From NCBI RefSeq assembly GCF_035195345.1, contig NZ_CP136574.1, forward strand, positions 930,001-994,000: a stretch of 64,000 nucleotides of DNA, given 5' to 3'. Below the pieces are notes generated by a model. That model was not told the origin of the DNA and searched no databases. It saw only the letters and a program-made list of their open reading frames with translations. The position numbers and the translations under genes are program-made. This document shows, piece by piece, positions 15,958 through 26,119 of the stretch. Source of the stretch: Flavobacterium sp. (GTDB taxonomy: Bacteria; Bacteroidota; Bacteroidia; Flavobacteriales; Flavobacteriaceae). Position 1 is the first letter of the stretch. Every line of letters starts with the position of its first letter.

Positions 15958-17685
15958 ATGCACATCGAACAAAGTATTTTAAATAAAGTAAACGAGTGGT
16001 TAACTCCTACTTTTGACAATGCAACTCAAAACGCAATCAAAGAAATGATGACTTCGGCTCCTAAAGAGTTGGAAGAAAGTTTCTATAAAAATTTAGAGTT
16101 TGGAACGGGCGGAATGCGCGGTGTTATGGGTGTTGGAACCAACCGTATCAATAAATATACGTTAGGAAAAAACACACAAGGTCTATCAAACTATTTGCAA
16201 AAATCGTTTCCAAACGAGCCTTTAAAAGTAGCTATTGCTTATGATTGTCGTCACAATAGTGATAAGTTGGCAAAAGTGGTAGCAGATGTTTTTTCAGCAA
16301 ACGGAATCCACGTGTATTTGTTTTCAGATATGCGACCAACGCCAGAATTATCCTTTGCAGTTCGTTATTTGAATTGCCATGCTGGAATTGTATTGACAGC
16401 TTCTCACAACCCACCAGAATACAACGGATACAAAGTATATTGGCAAGATGGAGGTCAATTAGTTCCACCTCAAGATGCTGAAATTATTAAAGTAATCGAA
16501 GATTTAAAATACAGCGAAATTAAGTTCGAAGCAAATAACAATTTAATCGAATATATTGACACCAAAGTGGACGAAGCTTTCGCCAAATCAACTATCGAAA
16601 ATGCAAGTTTTAATACACCAACTGAAGCTAAAGCAAATTTAAAAATTGTATACACTTCATTGCACGGAACATCTATAAAAGCTATTCCAAATGTTTTGGC
16701 AAAAGCAGGTTATACCGATGTAAACATTGTTCCAGAACAAGCGGAACCCAATGGTGATTTTCCTACTGTAAAATCTCCAAATCCAGAAGAACCTGAAGCC
16801 TTATCTATGGCAATTGCTTTGGCTGACAAAATTGGAGCGGATATGGTTGTGGGAACGGACCCAGATTCTGACCGTTTAGGTGTTGCGGTTCGTGATTTGG
16901 ATGGAAAAATCAAATTATTGAACGGAAACCAAACGATGGTAATCATGACCGCGTTCTTATTAGAACAGTGGAAACGTGCTGATAAATTCAAAGGAAATGA
17001 ATTTATTGGCTCTACTATTGTTTCTACGCCAATGATGTTAGAATTAGCAGCAGCTTATGATGTGGAATGTAAAGTTGGGTTAACAGGTTTCAAATGGATT
17101 GCGAAATTCATTAAAGATTTCCCAAATCAACAATTTATAGGAGGTGGTGAAGAAAGTTTTGGATTTATGGTGGGTGATGCCGTTCGTGATAAAGATGCTG
17201 TTGCCGCTATTTTATTAGTGAGTGAAATTGCAGCGCAAGCAAAAGCTTCGGGAAGTTCGTTATATCAAGAATTATTGAATTTATATATTGATTTTGGTTG
17301 CTACAAAGAACATTTAATTTCAATTACCAAAAAAGGAATTGAAGGCGCCAATGAAATCAAACAAATGATGATTGATTTACGCGAAAATCCGCTAAAGGAA
17401 ATCAACGGACAGCGTGTAATTTGTATCGAAGATTATCAAGCTTCTAAAGGAAAAGACTTCATGAACAATGAGGAATTTGAAATCCATATTCCAAAATCAA
17501 ACGTATTAATTTATTATTTGGAAGACGGAAGTAAAATTTGCGCAAGACCAAGTGGTACCGAACCTAAAATTAAATTCTATTTCAGCGTAAATGGGGTTTT
17601 AGACACGATTGAAAACGCTGAATCAGTTGAAAAAGAATTGGATAACAAAATTGCAGGAATTATTTCGGCAATGAAATTAAACTAA
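15958..17685 (+). CDS. Phosphohexomutase (phosphoglucomutase/phosphomannomutase)
   Basis: It interconverts hexose-1- and hexose-6-phosphates, feeding nucleotide-sugar synthesis. All four family sites are present: phosphoserine loop TASHNP (about residue 145), metal loop DPDSDRLG, sugar loop GGGEESFG and phosphate-binding RPSGTEPKIKFY. The N-terminal layout with FGTGGMRGVMG marks the PgcA-like long type of about 575 residues. I chose the ATG at 15958; an in-frame TTG at 15934 would overlap the ORF6N gene. It ends directly before the ABC exporter start (stop and ATG adjacent). Confidence 0.94.
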   Translation: MHIEQSILNKVNEWLTPTFDNATQNAIKEMMTSAPKELEESFYKNLEFGTGGMRGVMGVGTNRINKYTLGKNTQGLSNYLQKSFPNEPLKVAIAYDCRHNSDKLAKVVADVFSANGIHVYLFSDMRPTPELSFAVRYLNCHAGIVLTASHNPPEYNGYKVYWQDGGQLVPPQDAEIIKVIEDLKYSEIKFEANNNLIEYIDTKVDEAFAKSTIENASFNTPTEAKANLKIVYTSLHGTSIKAIPNVLAKAGYTDVNIVPEQAEPNGDFPTVKSPNPEEPEALSMAIALADKIGADMVVGTDPDSDRLGVAVRDLDGKIKLLNGNQTMVIMTAFLLEQWKRADKFKGNEFIGSTIVSTPMMLELAAAYDVECKVGLTGFKWIAKFIKDFPNQQFIGGGEESFGFMVGDAVRDKDAVAAILLVSEIAAQAKASGSSLYQELLNLYIDFGCYKEHLISITKKGIEGANEIKQMMIDLRENPLKEINGQRVICIEDYQASKGKDFMNNEEFEIHIPKSNVLIYYLEDGSKICARPSGTEPKIKFYFSVNGVLDTIENAESVEKELDNKIAGIISAMKLN

Positions 17686-19515
17686 ATGGACGAAAATTTT
17701 AAAAAGATAATTCCGTTTGCAAAAAAATTCAAAGGACACATTTTTTGGAATGTGTTTTTTAATGTTTTATATGCCTTATTTAGTACACTATCATTTGTAG
17801 CACTTTTTCCTCTAATGGAAGTTTTGTTTAAAATGAACGAAGCTGTTACAGAATTGCCAAAATATACAGGAGTTTGGGAATTAGGTACATACGGAAAACA
17901 ATATTTACAATTTTATATTACTAAATTATCCATAGAAAACGGACCTCAATATGCGTTATTTTTAACAGTCGCATTAGTAATTTCAACCTTTTTATTCAAA
18001 AACATATTCAACTATTTTGCATCACAACATTTAACAAAAGTAAAAAACGGCGTACTTCGTGATTTACGTGAAAAAATGTACGATAAAATTATTTCATTAC
18101 CTATCTCCTACTACTCTGAAAAAAGAAAAGGGGATGTTATGGCTAGAATGTTAGGTGATGTTAATGAAGTTCAAAATTCGTTTTTCATGGTTTTGGAACT
18201 TATAGTAAAAGAGCCTTTAACGATTGTTTTTGCTATTATAGCCATGATGCGAATAAGTTTAGAATTAACACTTTTTGTTTTTATTTTTATTCCAATTTCA
18301 GGTTTTATCATTTCTAAAATTGGTAAAAGTTTAAAATCAAAATCTCAAAACGCTCAAAAGGAAAATGGTTTTTTAATTTCAGTGGTAGAAGAAAGTTTAA
18401 GCGGACTAAAAGTCGTTAAAAGTTATAATGCTGAAAGTTATTTTAAAACCATCTTCAATAATTCAATAGATCGATTGCTTCGTTTAAACAATAGCATCGG
18501 AAAGAAAAATAATTTAGCTTCTCCAATGAGCGAATTCATGGGAATAGTTACAATTGCAATACTTTTATGGTATGGTGGTAATTTGGTTTTAGTTGATAAA
18601 ACATTAAATGGTGCTTTATTTATTGTGTATTTGGGATTAGCTTACAATATTTTAACTCCCGCAAAATCTATCTCTAAAGCTTCTTATGCTGTAAAAAACG
18701 GATTGGCTGCTGCGGAACGTGTATTCGAAATTTTAGAAGTTGAAAACACCATTACAGACAAACCAAATGCAATTGTAAAAGATTCTTTCAACAATAAAAT
18801 CAGTATTGAGAACATCAACTTCAGTTATGCTGAAGAAAATGTGTTGAAAAACTTTTCGCTAGAAGTACCAAAAGGAAAAACGGTGGCTTTAGTTGGGCAA
18901 TCGGGTTCAGGTAAAAGTACGATTGCGAATTTATTGACTCGTTTTTATGATGTTCAAGAAGGAACCGTAAAAATCGACGGAATCGATATTAAAGATATTA
19001 CTTTACATTCACTTCGCGATTTGATGGGACTGGTTACACAAGATTCTATTTTATTTAATGATACCATTAAAAACAATATTCGTTTAGGCAAACAAGATGC
19101 AACTGATGAAGAAATTATTGCCGCTTTGAAAATAGCCAATGCCTACGAATTTGTAAAAGATTTACCTAACGGAATTGAAACCAACATTGGCGATGCCGGT
19201 GGAAAACTTTCGGGCGGGCAAAAACAACGTTTATCGATAGCGAGAGCGGTTTTGAAAAATCCTCCGATTATGATTTTGGATGAAGCGACTTCGGCTTTAG
19301 ATACAGAAAGCGAAAAATTTGTTCAGGTTGCTTTGGAAAACATGATGCAAAATAGAACATCAATCGTAATTGCACACCGTTTATCTACCATTCAAAAAGC
19401 AGATAAGATTGTCGTAATGCAAAAAGGTGAAATTGTAGAACAAGGGACGCATGATGAATTATTGGCTATAAACGGAACGTATTCGAAATTAGTAATGATG
19501 CAGAGTTTCGAGTAA
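17686..19515 (+). CDS. ABC exporter, MsbA-like half transporter
   Basis: A 609-residue half transporter: six membrane helices in the first 340 residues, then a nucleotide-binding domain. It has Walker A GQSGSGKST (about 403), signature LSGGQKQRLSIARA (about 507), Walker B IMILDEATSAL (about 530) and the H-loop IVIAHRLST. It works as a homodimer that exports lipids or other hydrophobic molecules with ATP. An MsbA-like role (lipid A flipping) is plausible but the family also includes drug exporters. It starts at the base after the phosphohexomutase stop, so both are surely co-transcribed. Confidence 0.92.
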   Translation: MDENFKKIIPFAKKFKGHIFWNVFFNVLYALFSTLSFVALFPLMEVLFKMNEAVTELPKYTGVWELGTYGKQYLQFYITKLSIENGPQYALFLTVALVISTFLFKNIFNYFASQHLTKVKNGVLRDLREKMYDKIISLPISYYSEKRKGDVMARMLGDVNEVQNSFFMVLELIVKEPLTIVFAIIAMMRISLELTLFVFIFIPISGFIISKIGKSLKSKSQNAQKENGFLISVVEESLSGLKVVKSYNAESYFKTIFNNSIDRLLRLNNSIGKKNNLASPMSEFMGIVTIAILLWYGGNLVLVDKTLNGALFIVYLGLAYNILTPAKSISKASYAVKNGLAAAERVFEILEVENTITDKPNAIVKDSFNNKISIENINFSYAEENVLKNFSLEVPKGKTVALVGQSGSGKSTIANLLTRFYDVQEGTVKIDGIDIKDITLHSLRDLMGLVTQDSILFNDTIKNNIRLGKQDATDEEIIAALKIANAYEFVKDLPNGIETNIGDAGGKLSGGQKQRLSIARAVLKNPPIMILDEATSALDTESEKFVQVALENMMQNRTSIVIAHRLSTIQKADKIVVMQKGEIVEQGTHDELLAINGTYSKLVMMQSFE

Positions 19516-19518
19516 ATT

Positions 19519-19575
19519 AGCACGCGGATGACACTGATTCGCTAAAGCGAAACGCGGATTTAAACAGATTTTTGA
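19519..19575. repeat. Degenerate repeat pair left of the DUF2971 gene
   Basis: ACGCGGATGACACTGAT (19522-19538) and ACGCGGATTTAAACAGAT (19552-19569) are diverged copies of one unit, separated by the hairpin TTCGCT-AA-AGCGAA (19538-19551). Related units occur right of the next gene (20449-20496). Confidence 0.6.
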
Positions 19576-19740
19576 ATTTAAACATATAAGCCAGATAAGT
19601 TTTGAAGTTGAGTATCTTTATGTATTAAGTCATTTAAGATTTATGCACAAACTTGTCATACTATTAGGAATTTCTTTTTTAATTTAATTTTGAACTTGTA
19701 ATTGAATTTGATTTTTGACATTGAAATTTGAACTTAAAAA

Positions 19741-20442
19741 ATGTACATAAACAGCTCAAATATTACTTTACCCGATGACAATGACACCATTGTTTGGAAA
19801 TATTTGGACTTGTCTAAATTTTTAGACATGTTAATGTCGCGTCAATTATTTATGTCACGCTCTGATAAGTTTGAAGATCAATATGAAGGCACGTTTTCGG
19901 AACCTACTTTTGAGGAAATTAAGAAAATTGCGGCAAACAATTCTAAATTTTTAGACTATTACAAATCGCATCGCGAAAAAGTGGTGATTAGTAGTTGGCA
20001 CATTAATGAATACGAATCCTTTGCCATGTGGCAAATTTTCACTCAAAATACAGAAGGTTTAGCCATTCAAACTACTATTGGAAGACTAAAAGAAGCTCTA
20101 CAACCTGAAAGACAAACCGAACAATACATTGGAGCAGTAAACTATATTGATTATAAAAAAGAGTTTATTCCTTTTGATGATACGTTTTTTCCATTCTTAT
20201 TCAAACGTAAAAGTTTTCAATATGAGAGAGAAATTCGCATTATCTCTGACGTTTCTGCTAGTGGAATGACCATTGATAATGGATTAAAAATAGACGTTAA
20301 TCTGAACCAACTAATAGAAAAAATCTACATTCACCCCAAAAGTGAAAACTGGTATAAAAAATTAGTCATCGAATTGGTTTCCAAATTGGGATTTGATTTC
20401 GAAATTGAGAAATCGGATTTAGAGAGTGATATTTTGATTTAG
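19741..20442 (+). CDS. DUF2971 domain protein
   Basis: The 233-residue protein has the DUF2971 pattern: WKYLDLSKFLDML near the start, LFMSRSDKFEDQYEG, then SSWHINEYESFAMWQIF (in parts: SSWHINE, ESFAMWQ) and a conserved EREIRI near residue 162. The family is widespread, sporadic and of unknown function, often found with mobile or defence genes. No signal peptide is seen. Related repeat units flank the gene on both sides, which marks it as a likely inserted cassette. No promoter could be defined. Confidence 0.82.
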   Translation: MYINSSNITLPDDNDTIVWKYLDLSKFLDMLMSRQLFMSRSDKFEDQYEGTFSEPTFEEIKKIAANNSKFLDYYKSHREKVVISSWHINEYESFAMWQIFTQNTEGLAIQTTIGRLKEALQPERQTEQYIGAVNYIDYKKEFIPFDDTFFPFLFKRKSFQYEREIRIISDVSASGMTIDNGLKIDVNLNQLIEKIYIHPKSENWYKKLVIELVSKLGFDFEIEKSDLESDILI

Positions 20443-20448
20443 AGTTGG

Positions 20449-20496
20449 AACGCTGATGAAACTGATGCTTTGCAACGTTTATTGAACTGATTTTTT
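20449..20496. repeat. Degenerate repeat pair right of the DUF2971 gene
   Basis: AACGCTGATGAAACTGATGC (20449-20468) and AACGTTTATTGAACTGATTT (20474-20493) resemble the units at 19522-19570 (common form ACGCnGATnnnACnGAT). Confidence 0.5.
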
Positions 20497-20519
20497 TGAA
20501 CTTTTGAGTTACTACTAAT

Positions 20520-20969
20520 TTAGCCTTGCAAGTTTATCATCAAATTATAGTAAACTTTTGAACTTAAATTTATTTTCACATTAAAATAGCAATTTCCACC
20601 ATCTGCTATGTCAATTAATTCTTTTTTCCAATCTGCAAAATCGAGACCCACTAATTCACACATACAATTTATGTAAACTTCCTTTTCTCCATTTTCATTT
20701 TTCACAACAACATATTGCCTGTAATATTTTTTTAAAGGAAGTAACTCATTTGATTTTGTAGCACACTCAATTAATAACCTTTCAATTTCTTTAAAATCTG
20801 TATCATTCAGTTGTGCTGATTCTGCATTTTTAAATGGAAAAACCCAATTTTTATCATATTCTATTATAGCGATTTTGCCTTTATTAATTTTAATTTTTTC
20901 AACAGAATTTGCTTGACCAAAACTTGATAAAGCAATAAAAAACATAAGAAAGCTTAAAATTTTATTCAT
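20520..20969 (-). CDS. Secreted protein, function unknown
   Basis: A 149-residue protein with a signal peptide (MNKILSFLMFFIALSSFGQA, cleavage likely after residue 19 or 20). The mature part has mixed charge and two cysteines in NCMCELVG. No family was recognised. It probably sits in the periplasm or is exported. It lies between the DUF2971 cassette and a lipoprotein gene on the same strand, with 41 bp between the two. Confidence 0.65.
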   Translation of the reverse strand: MNKILSFLMFFIALSSFGQANSVEKIKINKGKIAIIEYDKNWVFPFKNAESAQLNDTDFKEIERLLIECATKSNELLPLKKYYRQYVVVKNENGEKEVYINCMCELVGLDFADWKKELIDIADGGNCYFNVKINLSSKVYYNLMINLQG

Positions 20970-21010
20970 AAAATAATTTCAGACATTATAAAAACTTAAC
21001 AATAATAACC

Positions 21011-21724
21011 TTAATTCGGAGTATAAACTTCCACTTTCCAATCCTCAGCTAATAAGTTTACGTAGTGATAATGTACTTTATCATTTTTATCAAATGCACC
21101 GTTTTTATTGATATCTTCAATACATCTAAAATATAAGCGATTTTGTGCTTCAATGATGTTCCAATCGATTAATTCTTGAAACTCTTCTGAAAGTTTTGTG
21201 AAATTTTGACCACTAATTGAACTAATATATAGTGATTTAATATCATTTTGATCTACTTTACCATCTTTATTAGTATCTGAGTCTACAAGCGAATAAACCA
21301 TTATTTGCTTTTTAGTTTTCGAAGCTATAGTATTTAAAAATGTTGCTGTTTGAATTTGAATTTTTTTATCAGACAATGGACTAACAATTGTAGAATCAAT
21401 ATGTTGAAAATTCAAATTATCAAAAAAACCTGTAATTTCAAATCGGTTATAATTAGAAATTGCATAACTCACTTGATTTGTTTTGCTGCTTCCATACACT
21501 TTTCCATTTGTTTCGTAAACTCTCACATCGCCAACAGGATGAATTAGGTATTTTGTGCCTTCCATTAAAATTGGCAAATCGGCTACTTTTATAGAAGAGG
21601 TATCTTTAACTTTCGTTTCAGCCTTTGCTTGTCCACCTTCATAAATTACCTTTGGAGTTTCGGTTTCTTCTTTACAACTAAACAAAGTTGTTATAAGACA
21701 AAAAGTAAAAAAGATGCGCTTCAT
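21011..21724 (-). CDS. Lipoprotein with EF-hand/dockerin-like motifs
   Basis: The 237-residue protein has a lipoprotein signal with lipobox LFSC (Cys17). Two acidic loops resemble calcium-binding EF-hand or dockerin repeats: DTNKDGKVDQND, followed by IKSLYI, and DINKNGAFDKND. Dx(N/D)xDGxxD spacing is kept in both. Calcium binding at the cell surface or periplasm is inferred. I do not recognise the overall family. The TonB-dependent receptor gene is the next one downstream on the same strand, 41 bp away. Confidence 0.75.
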   Translation of the reverse strand: MKRIFFTFCLITTLFSCKEETETPKVIYEGGQAKAETKVKDTSSIKVADLPILMEGTKYLIHPVGDVRVYETNGKVYGSSKTNQVSYAISNYNRFEITGFFDNLNFQHIDSTIVSPLSDKKIQIQTATFLNTIASKTKKQIMVYSLVDSDTNKDGKVDQNDIKSLYISSISGQNFTKLSEEFQELIDWNIIEAQNRLYFRCIEDINKNGAFDKNDKVHYHYVNLLAEDWKVEVYTPN

Positions 21725-21765
21725 AATAAAAATTTTATAGTCAAATATACTAAATAATTATTGGC

Positions 21766-24228
21766 TTACAATCGGGCAACCAATTTGATGTTGAAAACAC
21801 GAGTGGTCATATAGTTAGGAATTCCGTATTGTGATTTGGTGTACACATCGCGCACCCAAGTATTCGTAATTGCGTTTTGATTGTTGAATAAATTAAAAAT
21901 TTCCAATCCCAAAGAAAATTCATTAAAAGGTTTTAACCACACTTTACTCGATTTAATTGTTTCATCTTTAAACACAAATGAAAAACCAACATCCGCTCTA
22001 CGGTAATCATTTAAACGCAATTGGTACGCATATGGATCGGCATACGATGGAGAACCTCCAGGCAAACCTGTGTTATATACTAAATTTAAATATAAACGTA
22101 AGTTTGGAATATTAGGCATATAATCTTGAAACAAAACTCCAAATTTTAATCGCTGATCAGTTGGACGAGCAATAAACCCTTTCCCATCTTGATTTTCTTC
22201 GGTTTTTAAATAGCCAAACGTAAACCATGATTCAGTACCTGGAACAAATTCACCATTTAGTCGGGTATCAAAACCATAGGCATAAGCTTCTGCATTGTTA
22301 TTCGCTTCATATCGAATTCTAACATTGTCAATAGTGTACGTGTTTACGTCGGTAATATTTTTATAATACGCTTCGGAGACCAATTTAAACGGTCGGTTCC
22401 ACATTTTAAAACTATAATCGTTACTTAAAACCACATGAATCGATTGTTGCGCTTTTACATTCGTTTGCACTACCCCATCTTCATCTCTTAATTCTCTATA
22501 AAAAGGTGGTTGGTGATACAAACCTCCAGACAATCGGAACAACATATCTTTATTCCAATTGGGTTTAAATGCAAACTGAGCTCTGGGTGAAAACGTAATT
22601 TGGCTATCGCCTTTTGGTCTACCATCAGCATCAACTTGCCATTGATGTGCACGAACTCCAGCATTTACCCAATAGTCGTGTTCGCCTATATTTCCTCTGT
22701 AATTCCATTGTGCATAACCTGACAATCTATTGATTCTGGTGAAATTTGTAGCTCTTACATTTTGATAAGGTGCTAATGGTCCAACATACGGATTGTAAGG
22801 TTGGTCGTTTTGATAATCCAAAAGTGGGTTAGGTAATGAAAAACCAGCAGAATCTACAACTTCCCATTCTACAATTCTATCGCGAATATCTTCAAGTGTA
22901 AATTTTGCGCCCCATTCAAATTGTGATTTTTCATTTAATTCGTGAAAACCTTTTACTTCGGTGTTAACAATTAAAGCATCTAAATCGTTACGAGCGTGAT
23001 TTAATTGCGAACCAATTCCACGCGTAAAAACAACATCGCCAAAGGTTTCCGAACCAATATTTGCATCTACTTCACCCAAACGATATTGGGCTAATATGTC
23101 ATAATATTCTTGCTCTTGCGTATGATAGCCCGAAAGGATAAACTTTAATTTATTTTTTTCATTGTATTGGTAAACTGCTTTTCCAGCACCAAAAAACGTT
23201 TGGTATTTATCTTTTTCTTGTCCTTCATAAAAAACCAATAATGCTATAGGCTCATCAATCGTTCCAAAATTGGTTTGACGCGTTAATGGTTCGTAATTGT
23301 ATCTATTTTGGGAAATGTTTCCTAAAAAGCTAAAATTCCATTTAGTAGAAGCATTGAAATTCAGCAAGGTTTGAACATCAAAAAATGTAGGTTTAAAATT
23401 AGTTTCCGTTTCCTGACTATTTACTAACAAACTATTATCTCTGTATCGAACCCCTGTAATATTACTCCATTTTTGATTTTTAGAAACACCCTCAACTGTT
23501 AGGCTACCACCTAATAAACTGGCTTCTAAACTGGCTGCAAATTGCTCCGGATTTCGGTAGGTAATATCTAAAACCGAAGATAATTTATCCCCATACTTAG
23601 CTTGAAAACCTCCAGCTGAAGCATCAACATTGTACACCATATCGGTATTGGTAAAACTCAACCCTTCTTGTTGACCAGAACGAATTAAAAAAGGGCGATA
23701 CACTTCAATTTCGTTGACATAAACTAAGTTTTCATCGTAATTCCCACCGCGAACAGCATACGATGTACTAAGTTCGTTATTACTATTAAAGCCTGGTAAG
23801 GTTTTTACGATATTTTCGATTCCTGCATTAGCACCTGGAATTCTTCTAATAATTACAGGATCAATGGTGGTGACACCTTCGATACGTTTTTTACTATTTG
23901 CTGTAATAATTACTTCCCCAAACTCTTCTACTTTGGAGTTCATTAAGGGATTTAATTCGTAATCTTCATTTGGTTTTAAAGTAATATCAATTGATTTTTT
24001 CTTTAATGAAACGTGAGAAAAAACAAGGGTTACCTTTTTGTTGGCATCAATTTCTATACTATAGAAACCATTTTCATTGGAAACCGATACTTTATCACCT
24101 ACCGTAATTGTTACATTTTCTACTGGATTATTAAACTCGTCCAACACAACACCTTTAACACGGGCTTTCTGCGCCGAAATTGTCAACGAAAATAAACCCA
24201 CAAAGAATACTAAAATTATATTTTTCAA
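21766..24228 (-). CDS. TonB-dependent outer-membrane receptor
   Basis: An 820-residue outer-membrane transporter that takes up a large ligand using TonB energy. Order: signal peptide (1-19); a carboxypeptidase-D-regulatory-like beta sandwich (about 22-100, with KGVVLDEFNNPVENVTI); a plug domain with ITANSKKRIEGV, then VVIIRRIPGAN-like residues and SYAVRGGNYDENLVYVNEIE (shown in parts); then a long beta-barrel. The ligand is unknown; no SusD partner is adjacent, so it is not a classic polysaccharide locus. A peptidase gene follows upstream on the same strand with 15 bp spacing. Confidence 0.92.
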   Translation of the reverse strand: MKNIILVFFVGLFSLTISAQKARVKGVVLDEFNNPVENVTITVGDKVSVSNENGFYSIEIDANKKVTLVFSHVSLKKKSIDITLKPNEDYELNPLMNSKVEEFGEVIITANSKKRIEGVTTIDPVIIRRIPGANAGIENIVKTLPGFNSNNELSTSYAVRGGNYDENLVYVNEIEVYRPFLIRSGQQEGLSFTNTDMVYNVDASAGGFQAKYGDKLSSVLDITYRNPEQFAASLEASLLGGSLTVEGVSKNQKWSNITGVRYRDNSLLVNSQETETNFKPTFFDVQTLLNFNASTKWNFSFLGNISQNRYNYEPLTRQTNFGTIDEPIALLVFYEGQEKDKYQTFFGAGKAVYQYNEKNKLKFILSGYHTQEQEYYDILAQYRLGEVDANIGSETFGDVVFTRGIGSQLNHARNDLDALIVNTEVKGFHELNEKSQFEWGAKFTLEDIRDRIVEWEVVDSAGFSLPNPLLDYQNDQPYNPYVGPLAPYQNVRATNFTRINRLSGYAQWNYRGNIGEHDYWVNAGVRAHQWQVDADGRPKGDSQITFSPRAQFAFKPNWNKDMLFRLSGGLYHQPPFYRELRDEDGVVQTNVKAQQSIHVVLSNDYSFKMWNRPFKLVSEAYYKNITDVNTYTIDNVRIRYEANNNAEAYAYGFDTRLNGEFVPGTESWFTFGYLKTEENQDGKGFIARPTDQRLKFGVLFQDYMPNIPNLRLYLNLVYNTGLPGGSPSYADPYAYQLRLNDYRRADVGFSFVFKDETIKSSKVWLKPFNEFSLGLEIFNLFNNQNAITNTWVRDVYTKSQYGIPNYMTTRVFNIKLVARL

Positions 24229-24243
24229 AAGAATTTGTTTTAA

Positions 24244-25926
24244 TTATCTAAAAAAGTAAGATTCAAAGGTAGTAGAATTTTGCAAATTATCCGTTACAAC
24301 AATCTTTAAATCATTCCTACCTTGAACGCAAATATCATCTTCTAAATTGTGTACTAGTTTTTTGGTTTTATAATCATACTCCAATAAAATCCATTTTCCG
24401 TTCAAATATCCGTTATACGTATCAATCTCAGAATGTAAATCACTTACCGAAACGCTGATTGTTTTTTGCTCCTTTATGGTTTTACCTTCTACAAAATTCA
24501 CATTGTAAATTCTCGGAGGCGTAACATCTTGTGCTAATTTAAATTTACCTAAGGTTTTGGTTTTTATTGAAAACGAGTTTCCTTTTCGATACGTTTTATT
24601 ATAATCTAACTTGTAGCCCTCTAAAGTAGCAATATATGTTTTTGCTAATTGTTCTTCTGATAAACCTTCTACGTCATTAAAGGTAATTGTAATATTTTTA
24701 TGCACTGGAACACTATCATCGTGCAAGGTTAAAATATCTTTATTAACTTCAAAATTTAAATAAAAATTCGAATAAAAGGCATTTTCAGGAATTTGTACAG
24801 AAACCTTATCTTTTTCAAAGATAGACTCATTTTTAGCTTTTACAAAATAAGGCGTTTTTTGGATTACATTTTTAATAGTAGCCTGTAAATTAGCGTATTC
24901 GATTGGGATAATTACATCTACTTTATTCCCATGAAAATCAAACAATTCCACTCTATACGTATAATTCGTTCCTGGCTGCACTTTAATGGTTCCATCTTTT
25001 GTGTTATTTTCAACAATTGAAAGTGGATACGGTGATAATTCGAATAACTTTTGAACCCGTTGTCCCATCAGATGAAATCGCTCATAATCAATAAAGTTAT
25101 TAATATAGCGTGACTCATCAAAAGCAAAACCATCAAAACCGTATTGATAATACAATACCCCGTTTAAATAAGCTTTTACTTTATATAAACCGTTTTTATT
25201 GTATGCATTGGTACAAAAATCATGCGCATTAATTCCAAAAGCCATTTTCCCATTAGCTTTTACTTTCACTCCTAAATACGTTCCATCGGCTTGTTTAGAA
25301 AATGAAATATTGATTGGTTTTTGAGAGTTGTTAACTGTAGTAGAATCCAACGGATAAGCTACCAAACCTTGAATTACAGGTAAACGTTCATCTTTAATCA
25401 TTTTTTTAAACCCAAAATGCAACGGATTTAATATTTCTTCTGATTTTGTATTTCGAAATTCAAAATGTAAATGAGGAGCGCCACTACCTCCCGTATTGCC
25501 TGTAAAAGCGATTATATCCCCTTTTTTAACAGGTAATTCGGTTGGATACAAATACATTTCCACTTCATACGATTTTTCTATATATTGTCTTTTTTTAATG
25601 AACTCTTGAATGGAACCGTTGGCTTTTTGTAAATGACCATAAACCGAAGTATACCCATTTGGATGCGTAATATATATTGCTTTTCCGTAACCAAAAGTTG
25701 AAATTTTTATTCGAGAAACATAACCATCTCCAGTAGCATATACAGGCAACCCTTCGACCCCTTTTGTTTTAAAATCTAAACCCGAATGAAAATGATTGCT
25801 TCGTAATTCACCAAATGAACCCGACAAATCAAGCGGAATATCCAAGGGTGATTGAAAGTAATCTTGAGGAAAATCCTGACTGTAAATTAATAAAGGGGCG
25901 AGTAAAAAGGCTAATACAAATTTCAT
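24244..25926 (-). CDS. M23 family (LytM-type) peptidase
   Basis: A peptidoglycan endopeptidase-type protein of 560 residues. The start at 25926 opens a signal peptide (MKFVLAFLLAPLLIYSQ); an upstream in-frame ATG at 25992 adds 22 unlikely residues. The M23 domain follows at once: zinc ligands His47 and Asp51 in HFHSGLD, active-site His98 in VYGHL and His152/His154 in APHLHF. The remaining 400 residues are beta-rich and unassigned, perhaps Ig-like binding domains. All catalytic residues are present, so activity is likely. It is the first gene of the group leading to the TonB receptor. Confidence 0.92.
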   Translation of the reverse strand: MKFVLAFLLAPLLIYSQDFPQDYFQSPLDIPLDLSGSFGELRSNHFHSGLDFKTKGVEGLPVYATGDGYVSRIKISTFGYGKAIYITHPNGYTSVYGHLQKANGSIQEFIKKRQYIEKSYEVEMYLYPTELPVKKGDIIAFTGNTGGSGAPHLHFEFRNTKSEEILNPLHFGFKKMIKDERLPVIQGLVAYPLDSTTVNNSQKPINISFSKQADGTYLGVKVKANGKMAFGINAHDFCTNAYNKNGLYKVKAYLNGVLYYQYGFDGFAFDESRYINNFIDYERFHLMGQRVQKLFELSPYPLSIVENNTKDGTIKVQPGTNYTYRVELFDFHGNKVDVIIPIEYANLQATIKNVIQKTPYFVKAKNESIFEKDKVSVQIPENAFYSNFYLNFEVNKDILTLHDDSVPVHKNITITFNDVEGLSEEQLAKTYIATLEGYKLDYNKTYRKGNSFSIKTKTLGKFKLAQDVTPPRIYNVNFVEGKTIKEQKTISVSVSDLHSEIDTYNGYLNGKWILLEYDYKTKKLVHNLEDDICVQGRNDLKIVVTDNLQNSTTFESYFFR

Positions 25927-26060
25927 TGTGCTTATGTTTAGGGCTAAAATAGTAAAAAATATCGTAAATATACCTAACAAAAACGGTACCATTAATAATG
26001 AATTAATTTACAATAAGTTACAAACTATAAAAATTAATTCATAAAATTTAGTAAAAAGTA

Positions 26061-26091
26061 TTGCTATTTTTGAATAGTAATGCTAACTTTG
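26061..26091 (+). promoter_or_regulatory. Promoter of the zapB-like/zapA operon
   Basis: TTG (26061-26063), 20-bp spacer, TAACTTTG (26084-26091). It lies 28 bp before the first start codon. Confidence 0.75.
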
Positions 26092-26119
26092 TGAAATAAA
26101 AAAATGAATTATATCATTA

